Assembly: GCA_944990035.1 (NCBI GenBank)
Contig: CALYLX010000050.1
Location: forward strand, 80,358-144,357
Direction: 5' to 3'
DNA: 64,000 bases
DNA from: Clitopilus passeckerianus
Taxonomy: Eukaryota > Basidiomycota > Agaricomycetes > Agaricales > Entolomataceae
A program made the translations under genes and the position numbers. Positions 22,667-34,717 of this stretch are shown here, piece after piece. The stretch's first letter is position 1. Each line of letters starts with the position of its first letter. The notes under the pieces were generated by a model. That model made no database searches and had not been told where the DNA came from. It worked only from the letters and a program-made list of their open reading frames with translations.

Positions 22667-23855
22667 GATTAAAGCTGCAAGATGCTAAGGAGATGGTTTA
22701 CTCAGGCCTCGGGCTCTTGTCAGGAGGGTTCAAAACTCAAAAGTGGGCTAAGCTGTGGTCGGATGGTTCATGTGCCGTTCTCAGATGACCGCGGAGATGA
22801 ACCTTGTTTTTAGAGTTTAGCTATGCAGTCTTGGGATGTGCATGGAGCAGCTGGACCGAATACTGGCGGTCATCTGCTTGATTGGCGCTGGGAACGCTGC
22901 AATGAGCGCTCGATAACGTCGCCGAAGAAGCGTGGGTCGAAATCTGGTCCGAGGCTGTGGAAGAAAAGTTAGCAAGGAATCCTTTGGGCTCATCTCCATT
23001 TGAATCCCCAGTGTTGTGCGAGGTCTTTGTCCTTGTGCACGGAATCGGCGGAAGGTGGGTCTCATGTCAAATGATTTCACGCCTTTGTGTATATGCAGAA
23101 TGTGCGAGAATCCCTGCCCAAAGCCCAATCTCATGGGAGTCATGGGAGCGCCGCACTGGCGCCGTAACTGACTTCCAGAGGACAGTATAAAAGTAATATC
23201 GAAGGCTGGGAGGTGTACAACATTCCACGTGGGATGATCAAGTCCAGTCCGACGCGGCTATACCCGTCGCGTTGTTTGGTTTTGATTGCTTTCGAGGATC
23301 AGCCATCGTTCGAGCTCCGACTTGCCTTTTTAATTTATTATTTCCCGAAAAAAAAAAACAACATCAAATGACGTTCGTGAAGATCCTTGCTTGATGCAGT
23401 GCTTGGCAACAGCATTGCGCCAACTCGCCCCTCTTTCTTTTCTCTCAGCCGTGACGACAAAGGACCTGCGCTCCACCTGTGAATGAACATCGAGGCTATC
23501 GTGTGGAATCGGTACTTTTCGGCATTTGTAATCTGCATTTTCCGCAATGGGTCAACTATCCGGCGAGAAATCGCTGAAGAAGGCAAGAATCTTACATTAC
23601 ATACGTCATTTTTGGGAAACTCCATTCCGGTTGCCCAATGTAACGGGGTGCTTTCTTATTTTTGTCCAATTTTACCGTCGGATGCGCAGTTTTGGAACCA
23701 TTGGACATTCTCCCCACCGATCGTGGCTCTTCTTGTAACATTCTCTCTTTCATCCCTTTCACACCGTCAACCCCACTGCGCAGTTACACATCTGCGTTAA
23801 ACACAGTAGATTCGACGAAGACGAGCCAACTCTTCTCTTTACAAAGCCATTAGAT
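22667..23855. other. Gene-free intergenic region
   Basis: About 1.2 kb lie between the divergent uncharacterised gene and the KRE6-like gene. There is an A-run near 23347-23357. The ORFs of about 100 codons here lack recognisable motifs. It presumably includes the KRE6-like promoter. Confidence 0.4.
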
Positions 23856-26272
23856 ATGGCAGAGTGGAAGCCAAGCTATCTTGGGGCGGACAAGGCCAAA
23901 GTGGGTTATCCCCCCAACCCTGCTTCATTTTTTCAACACTGACCCTCTTCGTTATCAAAGTACTCAAACACCGAAAGCCCATATCCAACACTACGTTCGG
24001 CCTCATCTTCAACGCGTCTCTCAGCCAACTCTGCTGCCTCGAATGCACGGAGCCCTTTACTGCCTGGCGAATCTTCGCCCGCCGGGTTTGGCTTCAACGT
24101 ACCACCCTACGCTACTCCCAACAGCAGCAAGTTCTCTTCCACAACACACATGTCTACACAACCTGGTCTCGCTCAGTATTCACTTCCTGCGGACCCGAGA
24201 CACTGGGGATCAATATTGTCACCAGAATTTCCAGAAGCTGATGACGACTTACACAGTCCTCGAGGAGTGAAGAGGATAGATAGAGGCGGCATGAATTTGA
24301 TTTCGTGGAGAGGGTTAACTAATTTCGGATGCCTATTGGTTCTCATGGCAGGGCTCCTGGCTTTATTGTGAGTTACTCGGACTTAATCCTTCCAACTCAC
24401 CCTTAATATCCGCGTTTGTTACCAGCTTGGGATATCCCTTGATATCACACTTCACAAAAACGGAGCTGGGTACTCAAGGAGGCTTCAATCTTGGGGGTAT
24501 CAACGCCAGTGGTCAAGTGAGTATCGTTGCGATGCTTGCTCTTCGCTATCTAATTGTTTAACCGAAAGATACCATCAATGAATGGCAACTGGGGTCTAAT
24601 TGACAAGGATACACCGAAAAACGCATACACAATGCCGGCCTGGCGGACAGGGACCACTGAACTTCAACTCGTCTTTTCTGACGAGTTTAACCTCGATGGG
24701 AGGACATTTTATCCAGGTGACGACCCATACTGGGAGGCCGTTGACTTGCATTACTGGGTAATCCTCATTGTATTCTTAAATCGCTCGTCAATCTTGACAT
24801 GGATTGCGTTCCTTCTAGGCAACAAATAACTTGGAGTGGTATGATCCCGAGGCGATCACCACCAAAGACGGTTCCCTGATTATCACCCTTTCGGAAAAAG
24901 AGACACATGGCCTCAATTATGAGGGAGGTTAGTCTATTCACATTTTCAACAAGCTCATCGCTGACTGGAGACATATTCTATCAGGAATGATGTCGACATG
25001 GTATATTGACCCATACTCATTATATGCATGTTTTTGACAAAAAATTAGGAACAAATTCTGCTTTACCGGGGGTTACATGGAGGCTTCTATCGTTCTGCCT
25101 GGTGCCAACAACGTTGTTGGCCTCTGGCCTGCCGTCTGGGCTATGGGTAATTTAGGCCGGGCCGGTTACGGTGCTTCCCTCGAAGGAGTTGTATGTGACA
25201 TCCGTTCTCTATGCAAGATCTCTTGCCTGATTCATATTCTAGTGGCCATACTCCTATGACGCCTGCGACGTCGGAACCGCCCCTAACCAGACTATCAACG
25301 GACAGCCTGTTGCTGCTACCGAAAACGGTGATCCATTCAACAATGACGCTCTATCTTACCTCCCAGGTCAACGTCTCTCAAGATGTACATGTCCAGGAGA
25401 GTCGCATCCGGGACCCGTTCACAAGGACGGAACGTTCGTAGGCCGAGCAGCCCCAGAAATTGATATGTTTGAGGCACAGGTGGATGCGACGAAACTGACC
25501 GGACACGTGTCTCAGTCTGCTCAGTGGGCGGTGAGTGTATCGGTAATGTTCCTTTTCTTCAGGAGGCTGATCGTGTTGCGCTTTGTAGCCCTTTGATGAA
25601 TCGTATGTCTGGTTCAACACGTCGGACAATCAGATCATAGAGGATGCTACGCTTTCACACCACAACACCTATGTTGGCGGCGTGACTCAACAAACGACCT
25701 CAGTAGTGACTGAGACGAATCCGTTGAACTATGAGCTCAACGGCGATCAGTTTGCGACCTACGGATTCGAGTATAAGCCTGGCTTCGACGATGGAGTACG
25801 CAACTTCTATTTTTGAATTCGGCTGGGGAATTGAACATATTTTTCACAGTACATCTCCTGGATTTCGGACAACAAGCTGGCGTGGACTCTTCTCGCCCCA
25901 GGTGTTGGTGAAAACCCCGCGGTGAACATCTCTGCAAGGCCAATTCCCCAGGAACCGATGTATCTCCTCGTCAATTTGGGCATTTCTGAAAACTTTGGCA
26001 AAGTTGATTTTGAACATTTGACGTTCCCGACACATATGAAGGTTGATTACATCCGAGTATACCAACCTCGAGATGCTATCAATATTGGTTGTGACCCGAA
26101 GGATTTCCCTACTGCGAAGTATATTGAGACGTACGTATCTTCCGAAAGTTGTTCGAGGATGGTACTCATCCCCTACAGTTACATTGATGCCTACTCAAAT
26201 CCGAACTTCACGACGTGGATCGATGATTTTCACCAAACCTGGCCGAAAAATTCGCTGGTTGATGGATGTTAG
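23856..26272 (+). CDS. KRE6/SKN1-type beta-1,6-glucan synthesis protein (GH16 family)
   Basis: A Ser/Pro-rich cytosolic N-terminus ([20 protein letters not shown]) precedes a type II membrane anchor, [20 protein letters not shown]. The lumenal glucanase-like domain has [79 protein letters not shown] and the GH16 centre [10 protein letters not shown], with the E-x-D-x-x-E residues present. It ends in [29 protein letters not shown] and NSLVDGC. Kre6/Skn1 proteins act in the secretory pathway in building cell-wall beta-1,6-glucan. The start at 23856 joins to the long exon by an intron at about 23901-23961; it is the least certain part. At least eight introns are present and the domain appears intact. 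Confidence 0.9.
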
Positions 26273-27831
26273 ACCTCCCGACCTGCCAATCATTGCCTTT
26301 TCCCACCGACCTGGCCTTTGTTCCGGCTCTGTACATAGGTGTACATCCTATCACCAGCGCCCAGGCGGCGCATGGACTGTTTGGAGTATCCAAATACTAT
26401 CATTATTACTTTCTTGGACATCGGACCGTCGCAAGCTTCGGCTCTCCTTCGTTCTTTCAACCTTCCCCTCCTTATGCTTTGAACATGTAGCGTTATCACG
26501 AGATTTGCTTCACTCAAAATGAGTGCCAGAATCGGACCAACTAGACGAACTCTTCCGACCATATCCTGTACTTTTCTACTGCATTACCCACAAACCTTCC
26601 CTTGACATCCATTCTTCACTCCACGTTTCTACTATCCTCGTTATATGCATTGGACTTTTACTTCACGATAGACATCCCTCCTAGTACGTCTTTCCTCCTT
26701 CCCTTCAAATCGTACTATACCATTCCTGATATTTAAGATGAAAGATGATATTGTTTAATAAATTACTGATGCGTGCTTGCGTAGGCGGAAAATAGGCCTG
26801 AAAACTGGCTTGACACAGAGCCACAACTTATATGCTGATTGTGGTTGCTATAGTTGCTAGTGGAGGACATGCGCCACCCGGGTAAGTCTTCAATTCTCAG
26901 CACCTTGCCCACATACCGATGATCCTCTAGTGCTTAGTCTGCCTGCTCATGGTCGCAATGCTTGCCAGTTCGACCTTCACAATTGTAGGTGATTGTCAAG
27001 TGCGTTGACAAATTGGAGCTCAATCCAAACTCCGCCACCACAGACCCAACTTGAACAAGGACAAAATCATGTCAAAATGTACTTAGACCTTGGGACTTTA
27101 CTTGCGACTGCTTTTTCAATCATTCAATGGACGCAAATCTCTGCTTCCATCCCTGGGGATGAGAACGCAATGAACTTCTCCACGGAGATGCCAGTAACTC
27201 CTGTTGCTTACCGATTCTTATTAGTATGGCCTCCCACTTTCCGTTCACGGTATGACGAAAATCAGATTTCTTGTGGAACCCCATGCCGTTCTTCAGGTAC
27301 AACGAATGCTTATCATTGCTGCTCATTGGTGACCCCTTCAGCCTTGGGCTAGGCCGATGTTGCTCCATGCTGCGGGCGATTGCCGTTGATGTTTACCGGT
27401 CGTTGACGAGAAAAGAGGCTGCGGTTCGCAAAACATCGAGGCACATGCACTGATTGGATGTTGGCCCACCCTGGTCGCATCAGATACTCAGCCTTTCAAT
27501 TTGCCTATAAAATGGCCTCGGTTTGCTGCTTTGCCCTTCATTGGAACCCCCGCATCTTTGCCATTCCAATAACCACTGCTTATCATTTTGACTAGCCCCA
27601 AAGCTCCAAGAAGTTCTCTCTACCTTCTTGACTCTGTAGTTCACACATTGTTATTGCCGAATACGTGCAAATAGTGCATGTACTCGAATCAGCTCAGCAG
27701 CGCTCACAACATACACCGAGGTGCTAAGCATACCACCGCCGGCTTCCTGATACAACATTAAGACCCATCCTTACCGTTATTTCAATCCTTAGACTCCCAA
27801 ACCATCCCCATAAACTTTCAAATTATCTACA
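26273..27831. other. Intergenic region upstream of the inositol-phosphate synthase gene
   Basis: This 1.56 kb stretch holds the 3' UTR of the KRE6-like gene and the INO1 promoter. A TATA box lies at 27506-27512. One CACATG (the reverse of the CATGTG core of yeast inositol-responsive elements) lies near 27444. A 119-codon ORF at 26993-27352 has no recognisable motif. No RNA gene or repeat was seen. Confidence 0.45.
27506..27512 (+). promoter_or_regulatory. TATA box (TATAAAA) of the inositol-phosphate synthase gene
   Basis: TATAAAA lies 320-326 bp upstream of the start codon, a long but possible distance if the 5' UTR is long or contains an intron. The C/T-rich and CAAC-rich stretch that follows resembles fungal transcription start regions. 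Confidence 0.45.
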
Positions 27832-29590
27832 ATGAATCCCATATTGTCCAACGGATCTTCTGGAAGCGATACCCCTGACGCCCAACTCAAGAATCCCCTT
27901 CCTGTTCATCCTACTGCCGAGCGTCGTGGCTATGCTATCACTGTTCAGTCCGAGAACGCACAGTTCACCGACGAGTTTATCACCGCTAAATTCGTCAACC
28001 GCAGTTCTAACGTCACCGTGGCTGACGGTCAGTACCTCATCACTCCGACTGAACAGTCGTACGAGTTCCAAACCAAGCGAACTGTTAACAAGACCGGGTA
28101 AGCACTTATTACTGATTTTTCGACAAACCTCACGTTAATGGTGCATTTTCAGTCTCATGATGGTCGGAATTGGCGGCAATAACGGTACTACCCTCTGCGC
28201 GACCATTCTTGCTAACCGCCATAACATTGCCTGGCACACCAAAGAAGGCATCCAACAGCCCAATTACATCGGTTCTGTCATCCGCGCTTCCACGGGCAAC
28301 GATGTTCATGTCCCATTCTCCGACATGCTCCCAATGGTGCACCCTAATGACCTCGCTCTCGGCGGTTGGGATATTTATGGTAGAACCATGGATAATGCTA
28401 TGCAACGAGCCCATGTCCTCAATTATGATCTCCAACGCCAGCTCAAGCCACACATGGCAGAACTTGGGACCCCTTTGCCCTCGATCTACTATCCCGACTT
28501 CATCACTGCCAACCAGAAGGCCCGGGTCGACAACCTGATCCCTGGCACAGACAAGCAGGCCCACCTTGAGCCCATTCGCGGAGATATCCGCAAGTTCAAG
28601 CAGGACAACGGACTGGATCGCGTCATTGTCTTCTTGACCGCAAACACTGAGCGTTACAGTGATATCATCCCTGGCGTCAATGACACCGCCGATAACCTTC
28701 TCGCTGAGATCAAGGCATCTCATTCCGAGGTTTCGCCCTCCACGCTGTTCGCTGTTGCTGCCATTCTCGAAGACGAGCCCTTCGTGAACGGTGCCCCTCA
28801 GAACACGTTTGTTCCCGGCGTTGTCGATCTTGCTGAGAGGGAGAAATCTTTCATTGGTGGTGACGATATCAAGTCTGGCCAGACCAAGCTCAAGTCCGTT
28901 CTTGCTGAGTTCCTGGTGAACGCTGGCATCAAACCCTTGCCATTGCTTCTTACAACCACTTGGGCAACAACGATGGAAGGAACCTGAGCGCTGAGAAGCA
29001 GTTCAAGTCCAAGGAGATCGGTAAGAGCAGCGCCGTCGACGATATGGTTGCCGCCAACAGGCTTCTTTATAAAGCTCATACTGAGGCCGAGGCCAAGGCG
29101 GGGGGCAAGGGCGAGCAGCCTGATCATATTGTCGTGATTAAGTATGTCCCTGCCGTTGGTGATTCCAAGAGGGCCATCGATGAGTATTACTCTGAGATCT
29201 TCTGCGGTGGAAGGTCTACGATCAATATCTTTAACGAGTGCGAGGTTTGTGATCCCCTCACGTTCTTCACTTTCTCTTCATTCTAATCGTTGTCCCTCGT
29301 AGGACTCTCTCCTTGCGACTCCTCTCATTCTCGACCTCATTATTTTGACTGAGCTCCTCACTCGAATCAAGTATCGCAAGTCGGACAACGAGAAGAAGAT
29401 GGAGGATTTTGGGCCTCTCTACCCCGTCCTCTCCCTCCTATCCTACATACTTAAGGCGCCCCTCGTCAAACCTAGCACAGAGGTCGTAAACAGCCTCAAC
29501 CGCCAGCGTAATGCCCTTGAAACTTTCCTCAAGGCTTGCACCGGTCTTGAGAACAATGTCGACTTGTTGCTCGAAACTAGGATCTGGTAA
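27832..29590 (+). pseudogene. INO1: Inositol-3-phosphate synthase (myo-inositol-1-phosphate synthase) with an apparent frameshift
   Basis: The enzyme converts glucose 6-phosphate to inositol 3-phosphate with NAD+, the first step of inositol synthesis. Motifs are in order: VQSENAQFTDEFITAKF, the NAD-binding [56 protein letters not shown], then [20 protein letters not shown] and FNECEDSLLATPLILDLIIL. The frame breaks at about 28939-28941: the upstream frame gives IKPLPLLL and a stop at 28985, whereas the expected continuation [15 protein letters not shown] lies in another frame. One base is missing where TTGGCCATT would be expected. No GT-AG intron can repair it. Everything else looks functional, so a sequencing or assembly error is as likely as a real mutation. 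The truncated product would be about 366 of roughly 550 residues. Introns lie at 28098-28152 and about 29246-29302. Confidence 0.9.
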
Positions 29591-30050
29591 AGTGTTCTTG
29601 TGAGGGCCGCCGATCTCTACGCCGCGTGGTAGGAGTCTCAACACTCCTACCTTCCCCAACCTCGAATAGTGGGGCGGGGAGCGTTATAATACTTCCGTTC
29701 ATGTCCGCCATTTAACTATATAGTTCTGTTGTTGCCATTGTCGTCGTGCTGAAAATCATCCGTGCGGTATTGTGACCAGGGCCCATGAGATAGTGACCAA
29801 GAAATACTTTTAAAATATGGCATAGTCGTGAAGCACGTAGAAGCTCTGGGAAAAAAGGATAATCTTTATCGCAATACATTCGCCTCGCAAGTAAGGGTAC
29901 CGCTTATGACAGTTAAGGTTACACATGGTTACATTTGAGTAAATACATTTACAATCGAAAGTTTTGGACTACAAAGCTGATCACAATCTTCTCGAATCCT
30001 GATTTCGTCAACAGTGGGCACTCGGCACCAGTTGTTTTCAAGGTCATTCC
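29591..30050. other. Convergent intergenic gap
   Basis: About 460 bp lie between the 3' end of the inositol synthase gene and the 3' end of DUF1996 copy 1. The sequence is AT-rich and shows no coding or structural signal. Confidence 0.4.
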
Positions 30051-31645
30051 TTAATGGATGGGACAGTTAGAGCTCGAGTACAGGGTGGCGTCACCAGGTC
30101 CAGCTTGGATAGGATTGCAGCTGAGTAGATTATGTTCAGTATTGAAGGATGGATATGGGTTGTAATAGCTAACGCACCCAGGGAGCTTGGTCAAGACACC
30201 GCCGTCGATTTGCTCATTGACGACGGGGCTAATCTTGCACGTATTGGCAACCGAAGCTTGCTGAACGGAGAGATATTTGCAAGCCTCAGTAACACCTAAA
30301 TTGCCAGAGTTGTCATATTTTCGCTAAACTCAGGTCAAGATGTGAAAGAATCATACCATTTCCGGTCTGATCATTCGGGTTGTCGCACTTGTCAATTGCA
30401 TTTTGAAGGGCAGTCGTTTCCCAGCCATTCTGGAAGTCCCCATGCCAGGAATAACCAGTGGGATCGCCAGTAGCATAAACGAAAGGCCACTTGTCAGTGC
30501 CAGGCTTCCAGCGGCCCGCGAAGGTGTGAACATCCCAAGTGACCTCATAGAAGAGCTTCATGAGAGTGACAGGATGAGTCGAGGGGCAAGAGCCGTTATC
30601 GAGCCCGGAAAGATAGGCGGTGTGGTCCATGTGGTTAGCGGAGTCAAGATTTTTGCCGTCCCAGCAAGCTACAAGGTCGCGTGAATTTCTAGGCTTATTT
30701 CATGTCGAGATCACCTTACCAGGCATATGAATGCGAGCGTTGAAGCCTGTGTCAGGTATAAAAACATGTTTATCGAAAGCAGAAGGCAGCTCATACCAGA
30801 CTCGCAGTCGGTGGTCGGGAAACCTGAGCCATCGGTATTATCGTAGCCAGGGGCAGGATAGCGGAGACAGGCCCACTGAATTGCACGTTCCCGAAGTTCG
30901 CCTTGAGAGCCCTCACCCCTTGGGTACCTGTATTTATGGCATTCGCTTTTAGTGCCACGACGAACACAGGGGATGATAGCTTACTTCTTGCTCCGAGAGG
31001 TGGGGTTTCCACTCAGCATCTTGAAACCAGGAGGGAAGGCCTTAAGACCTGTCCCTCCATTCTTTACATCACCATTACCACGATTCTGATAGTAAACAAG
31101 AAGGCCCCCGTTGGGTACGGCTTCAAAATTCTTGGTTTTGGGGTCTTGGAAGTAAAGTTTCGGGAACCCTGGAAGGAGAATTTTATTAGTATCGAGCAGA
31201 ATAAGCCGGGGTTTTGACCTACAATAGTTTGAGAGGTCCTGGGTGACAACGCAGCTTGTGCACTTTGAAGCCCTCAGGTAGTCGTAGGTGCTATCAGCCT
31301 TAAAGTCTGATTTCGTTCGTCAAATGTTTATAATTTGCGGGTAGGAGATGACTTACTACTAGCGCCGTGAACGGTCTGCGAGCGAATATCAATAGGCTTA
31401 GCACATGGCAGAGTAGCCCAATCATTCACAACTTACATGAACGTGGTTAGAAGGCGTGGTGTTGGGGCTAATGATGGGGTCAACGCGCTCTAGTAATGAT
31501 GTTCAGCGCTAAGATATACACTCCCTTCTGTGATCTACTTGCCTGAAACGAGAGGACCAGTGCATGCGACTCGAAACCACGCATGGGCTGGGCCAGAGTT
31601 GACCAAAGCGACAAAGATAGCAGCGAAAGCAGCAGTAAACTTCAT
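30051..31645 (-). CDS. Secreted DUF1996 protein, copy 1
   Basis: The signal peptide is MKFTAAFAAIFVALVNSGPA, with cleavage likely just before WFRVACTGP. The mature protein shows the DUF1996 layout: ERVDPIISPNTTPSNHVH, TVHGAS in a tiny exon, NFKADSTYDYLRASKCTSC, WFPKLYFQDPKTK, GGLLVYYQNRGNGD, FPPGFKMLSGNP, ERAIQWACLRYPAPGYDN, ACWDGKNLDSANH, HTAYLSGLDNGSCPSTHPV, PTGYSWHGDFQNGWE and DQTGNG, ending CNPIQAGPGDATLYSSSN with CPIH. The frame is kept across about nine introns. The first intron begins CAG|GCAAGT, a GC donor. DUF1996 proteins are extracellular fungal proteins of unproven function, often with carbohydrate-active partners. It is the only copy on the minus strand. Confidence 0.88.
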
Positions 31646-31694
31646 AGCAACTTCGAATGTATCTGCTGAAGTTTTGAGCATAGTACATAATGCC

Positions 31695-31701
31695 TTTTAT
31701 A
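31695..31701 (-). promoter_or_regulatory. TATA box of DUF1996 copy 1
   Basis: On the minus strand the sequence is ACGTATAAAAGGC, 50 bp upstream of the start codon. Copy 4 has nearly the same box (AACGTATAAAAGCC) and copy 2 has TCGTATAAAAGG. Confidence 0.7.
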
Positions 31702-31834
31702 CGTTCTGACAAGCACAGTATCCACAGTATCCCGCAAATGGAAAAGTCTGAGCAGAGTTGTCGCAGCATGAGCGAAAATGTAATGCATCCTGGAGGGAAA
31801 CGCGTGATACGATGAAGGCCATTGAGCTTGATCT

Positions 31835-31874
31835 GGTGACTCCGCCAAGATAAACTCTAGCGGTTATCGATTTT
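31835..31874 (-). promoter_or_regulatory. Conserved upstream block shared by DUF1996 copies 1 and 3
   Basis: On the minus strand this reads GATAACCGCTAGAG, a short spacer, then CTTGGCGGAGTCACC. Copy 3 has TATAACCGTTAGG ... CTTGGCGGAGTCACC in the same order at 41671-41707. It contains GCGGAG (matches the CreA consensus SYGGRG) and GAGTCA (a Gcn4/CPC1-like half-site). The binding-site assignments are inference. Confidence 0.5.
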
Positions 31875-32945
31875 CGATTCAACCGACTAGAACAAGCATA
31901 TTGGGCAGCAAGTTGCTGCCTATTCAACTAAGAAGACGGAAAAATGCGACAGGTCATGACTTTAGGACGCCACAAGCAATCAAGAATGATTGATGCCATT
32001 TGTCGCATCTGCCAGGGGTATACAAACCTCGAGTAGGATCATACCACTGATACCAGCAGGAATGTCGAGAAGACGTCGCAAACACGTGGGGACCAAGTCA
32101 ACGACTTCTCCTGGATTCTAAGGAGGAATCAGCAGACGTAAGCTGTTTTGAAAATCACTTTCTCTGCCAGGACCCTCGAACAATTTTTACGACATCCAAC
32201 TTTAATGCTCAGGCTTTCTTGAGTTGCCTCTCCCTCCGGCCGACTTGTTTCAGCGAGCTCGCAAGCTTGGTAGTAAATATGGCTAGAGAACAAGCGGCGA
32301 AAACCATACCGGACCGAACTCGGGATTCCGCGAATTATACTCGAATTTACCGTTTCCCGGAACAAAGAAGGAAGCATGATGATCCTCTCAAGTTGGTCTG
32401 CTGAGAGCTAGGTGGGAAGCTCGATGCTGGAATACACACTTGCCTCCTGGAATGATCAAAAGAAACCCTACCTGGGCTTCGAGACCCACTTGACTTCGAC
32501 TTCGACCTGACCGGCTGCTGATGACGTTGTCTCCAGGAGTTTGGTACCTTGGTATCTGGGGCAATTTGCATGAAATGAACAGAACTCGGTCCTGCAATCC
32601 GCTCTCCTTTGAAGAACCGATTCTACGACTGTCTAGTAGCCAAATTTTGCATTTATTGAGAGGGCACCGCATAGTTGCCTTTGATTTAGCTTGCAGTCTG
32701 GAATAAGCGGATTTTTATCTCAGGCGAGATCTGCCTTTGTACCGTAATGGATGAATGCTTTGGATCCTGTTGGATTTCAAGCCCGCCATTAGGACATAAA
32801 CTCACAACCGCAATGTTATTCGGGTTAGAAATGTTCCGTAGTCTGTACTCGGGAGGGCCTCTCGAGCCGTTCCAATGAAATAAGGTTATTATTCGAGCGA
32901 CTGTTTGGCAAATTACTAGCGACTATATTCTATCGGTCTCCCCGC

Positions 32946-34717
32946 CTACTCCATCCCTTCCCTAAGGTTATCAAACTGACTGTTTTCATATTTCAACCAG
33001 TTCCTCTGGTTGTAGTCGAGCCCTCCCATGGCTTCATTCACGACCTTGATCAAGCTTTTGCCAGGAACCTCTTCTTTTCCGGGGCCGTTCTCCATACCCT
33101 CCCTATGCGTGCCCTTGTCACCACTCAACTCCCAGAACATCGCACCTCCGAGGCCCTCCTTCTGAATATATCTCCCTTTCCAATGCCCGACCTCCTCGTT
33201 ATCGAAGCTAACCATCTCCTGCTTCTGGTAATCATAGGTCCAGCTAGCTCCCTTCTGCTCGTCCGTCATGACATGTGCCCCAGCCATTGGGAGCGCGCGA
33301 TAATCGTAGACGCCTTGTTCCCATGAGCCACCACCAACACCCGAGAATGGGTGGCCAGGACCTTGGGTGCTGGCGAACGAGCGACCGTAAAGGGGAACGC
33401 CGAGGATGACCTTATGGGGGGCAACACCTTGGTGGAGGTACCAGCTGACTGCGGAGGACGCGCTGAGTGGTTCGCCATACATGTTGGCTTGATGACCAGC
33501 AGAGGACTCCCAAGACCCAGCTGGAAGAATACTAGGTGAGTAAGGCTTGAGCGATTGGTCAACGGGGTACCCACAGAAGTCATAGGCCATCAGGTTCCAG
33601 AAATCCAAAGAGCGGTCCATCTCCTTGACGTAGAGCTTCTTGTATTTCTCTGGTCCACAAGGGGCTGCGATCTGGAGGAAGATCAACTCAGCGAGCATTC
33701 AATGTAATTTAAAGGAAATGCTTACAGTGAGCAGGAATTTGCAATCGTGGCCTTTGGCAGCAGCGCTCCTGTCGAGAGCCTCGCGCATCTCTTTGAGAAG
33801 CTCGACATAGGCCCAAGCTTGTTGCTGGTTTTCTGGGTATTCATAATCGACGTCCAGACCATCGAACCCGTAATCTTCGAGAATCTTGACGCTACTTTCT
33901 ACGAATTTCCTTCGGGTCTGTGGGTTTACCACAATAGGATGGAATGTCGGAGAATAGGTCCACCCGCCAATGCTCAACAGAACCTTAAGATGGCGATTCT
34001 GTTTCTTGAGGTTGTAGAGAGCTTTTAGGTTACCATAGAGGTTGTTTCCAGAATCATTCCAACTATCGCCGGGGTAATGGATATCTTTGTCCGCCCAGGG
34101 ATCGGAAAGGAAGACCTCGCCTGAGTCTCCTTTAAGATTGGCAAAGGCATAGAGGATATGTCTGGTCATAGTATTGGTACGATTTATGGGGAATTGCGAA
34201 GAACATACGTGAGATCTTGAGTGGGAATAGAGGAAGGAGGGTATTTTCGTCCGTAGATCCCCCTGCAGGCAAGGTTCATAGTATGAACGAGACAAACACA
34301 AGTTGTTTCTCATACCAGTTCACAAAACTAAAGAGAAAGCAACGTTAAACCGATGTGACTCGCCCTGAACGATTCAAACACTTACTATCCGACGCTGTAC
34401 TTTCCAGTCATCTTGTCCTGTCCTGTAGTTTCTGTGGCTTTCGGTTCAGAGCTGCTCGTAGTGGCAGTTACAATGGAAGAAGATGCCGATGGTTTGGTGT
34501 TTGTTATCTCCTCCAGCGATGTTTGTTCCGCAGGCCTCGGACTAACAGACCACTGACCGAGTTTGTATGATGCAAACGCGACCACAAGGAATCCAAGGGC
34601 AAAGAGTATCAGCCGTTTGGGTGAGTACCGTCTGCGTTGGGGGTATTCAATAGACTTTTCAAGTTCAGAATCTTCCGAGTCGGGAACTGGCTGGTAGCTC
34701 GAGTTGGTCGAAGACAT
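32946..34717 (-). CDS. Membrane-anchored GH18 chitinase (type II orientation)
   Basis: The N-terminus begins [20 protein letters not shown] and has no signal peptide. A basic cluster (RRRYSPKR) precedes one membrane helix at about residues 36-51 ([15 protein letters not shown]), then a Ser/Thr linker. The GH18 domain starts [20 protein letters not shown], continues [17 protein letters not shown], and carries the catalytic [13 protein letters not shown] (DxxDxDxE intact). Then come [27 protein letters not shown] and [13 protein letters not shown]. The TFVNW junction needs a 12-nt exon at 34316-34327. The enzyme would hydrolyse chitin beta-1,4 links; the anchor suggests a role at the plasma membrane or in the secretory pathway, such as wall remodelling, rather than a freely secreted degradative one. 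Confidence 0.9.

Larger units (their letters stand above)
31646..32945. other. Intergenic region upstream of DUF1996 copy 1
   Basis: About 1.3 kb. Near the gene are a TATA box (31695-31701) and the shared GGTGACTCC block (31835-31843). Farther out there are no convincing coding or RNA features. Confidence 0.4.

Noticed and set aside
26993..27352. 119-codon ORF upstream of the inositol synthase gene
   Set aside because: It has a hydrophobic start but no stop-to-start context, domain or splice support. It is more likely promoter sequence.
28098..28152. Possible programmed frameshift in place of the inositol synthase break
   Set aside because: The break is at 28939-28941, with no slippery heptamer there. 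The other frame changes in this gene are explained by ordinary introns.
28130..28723. 197-codon minus-strand ORF
   Set aside because: It is a shadow of the strongly coding inositol synthase exon on the other strand.
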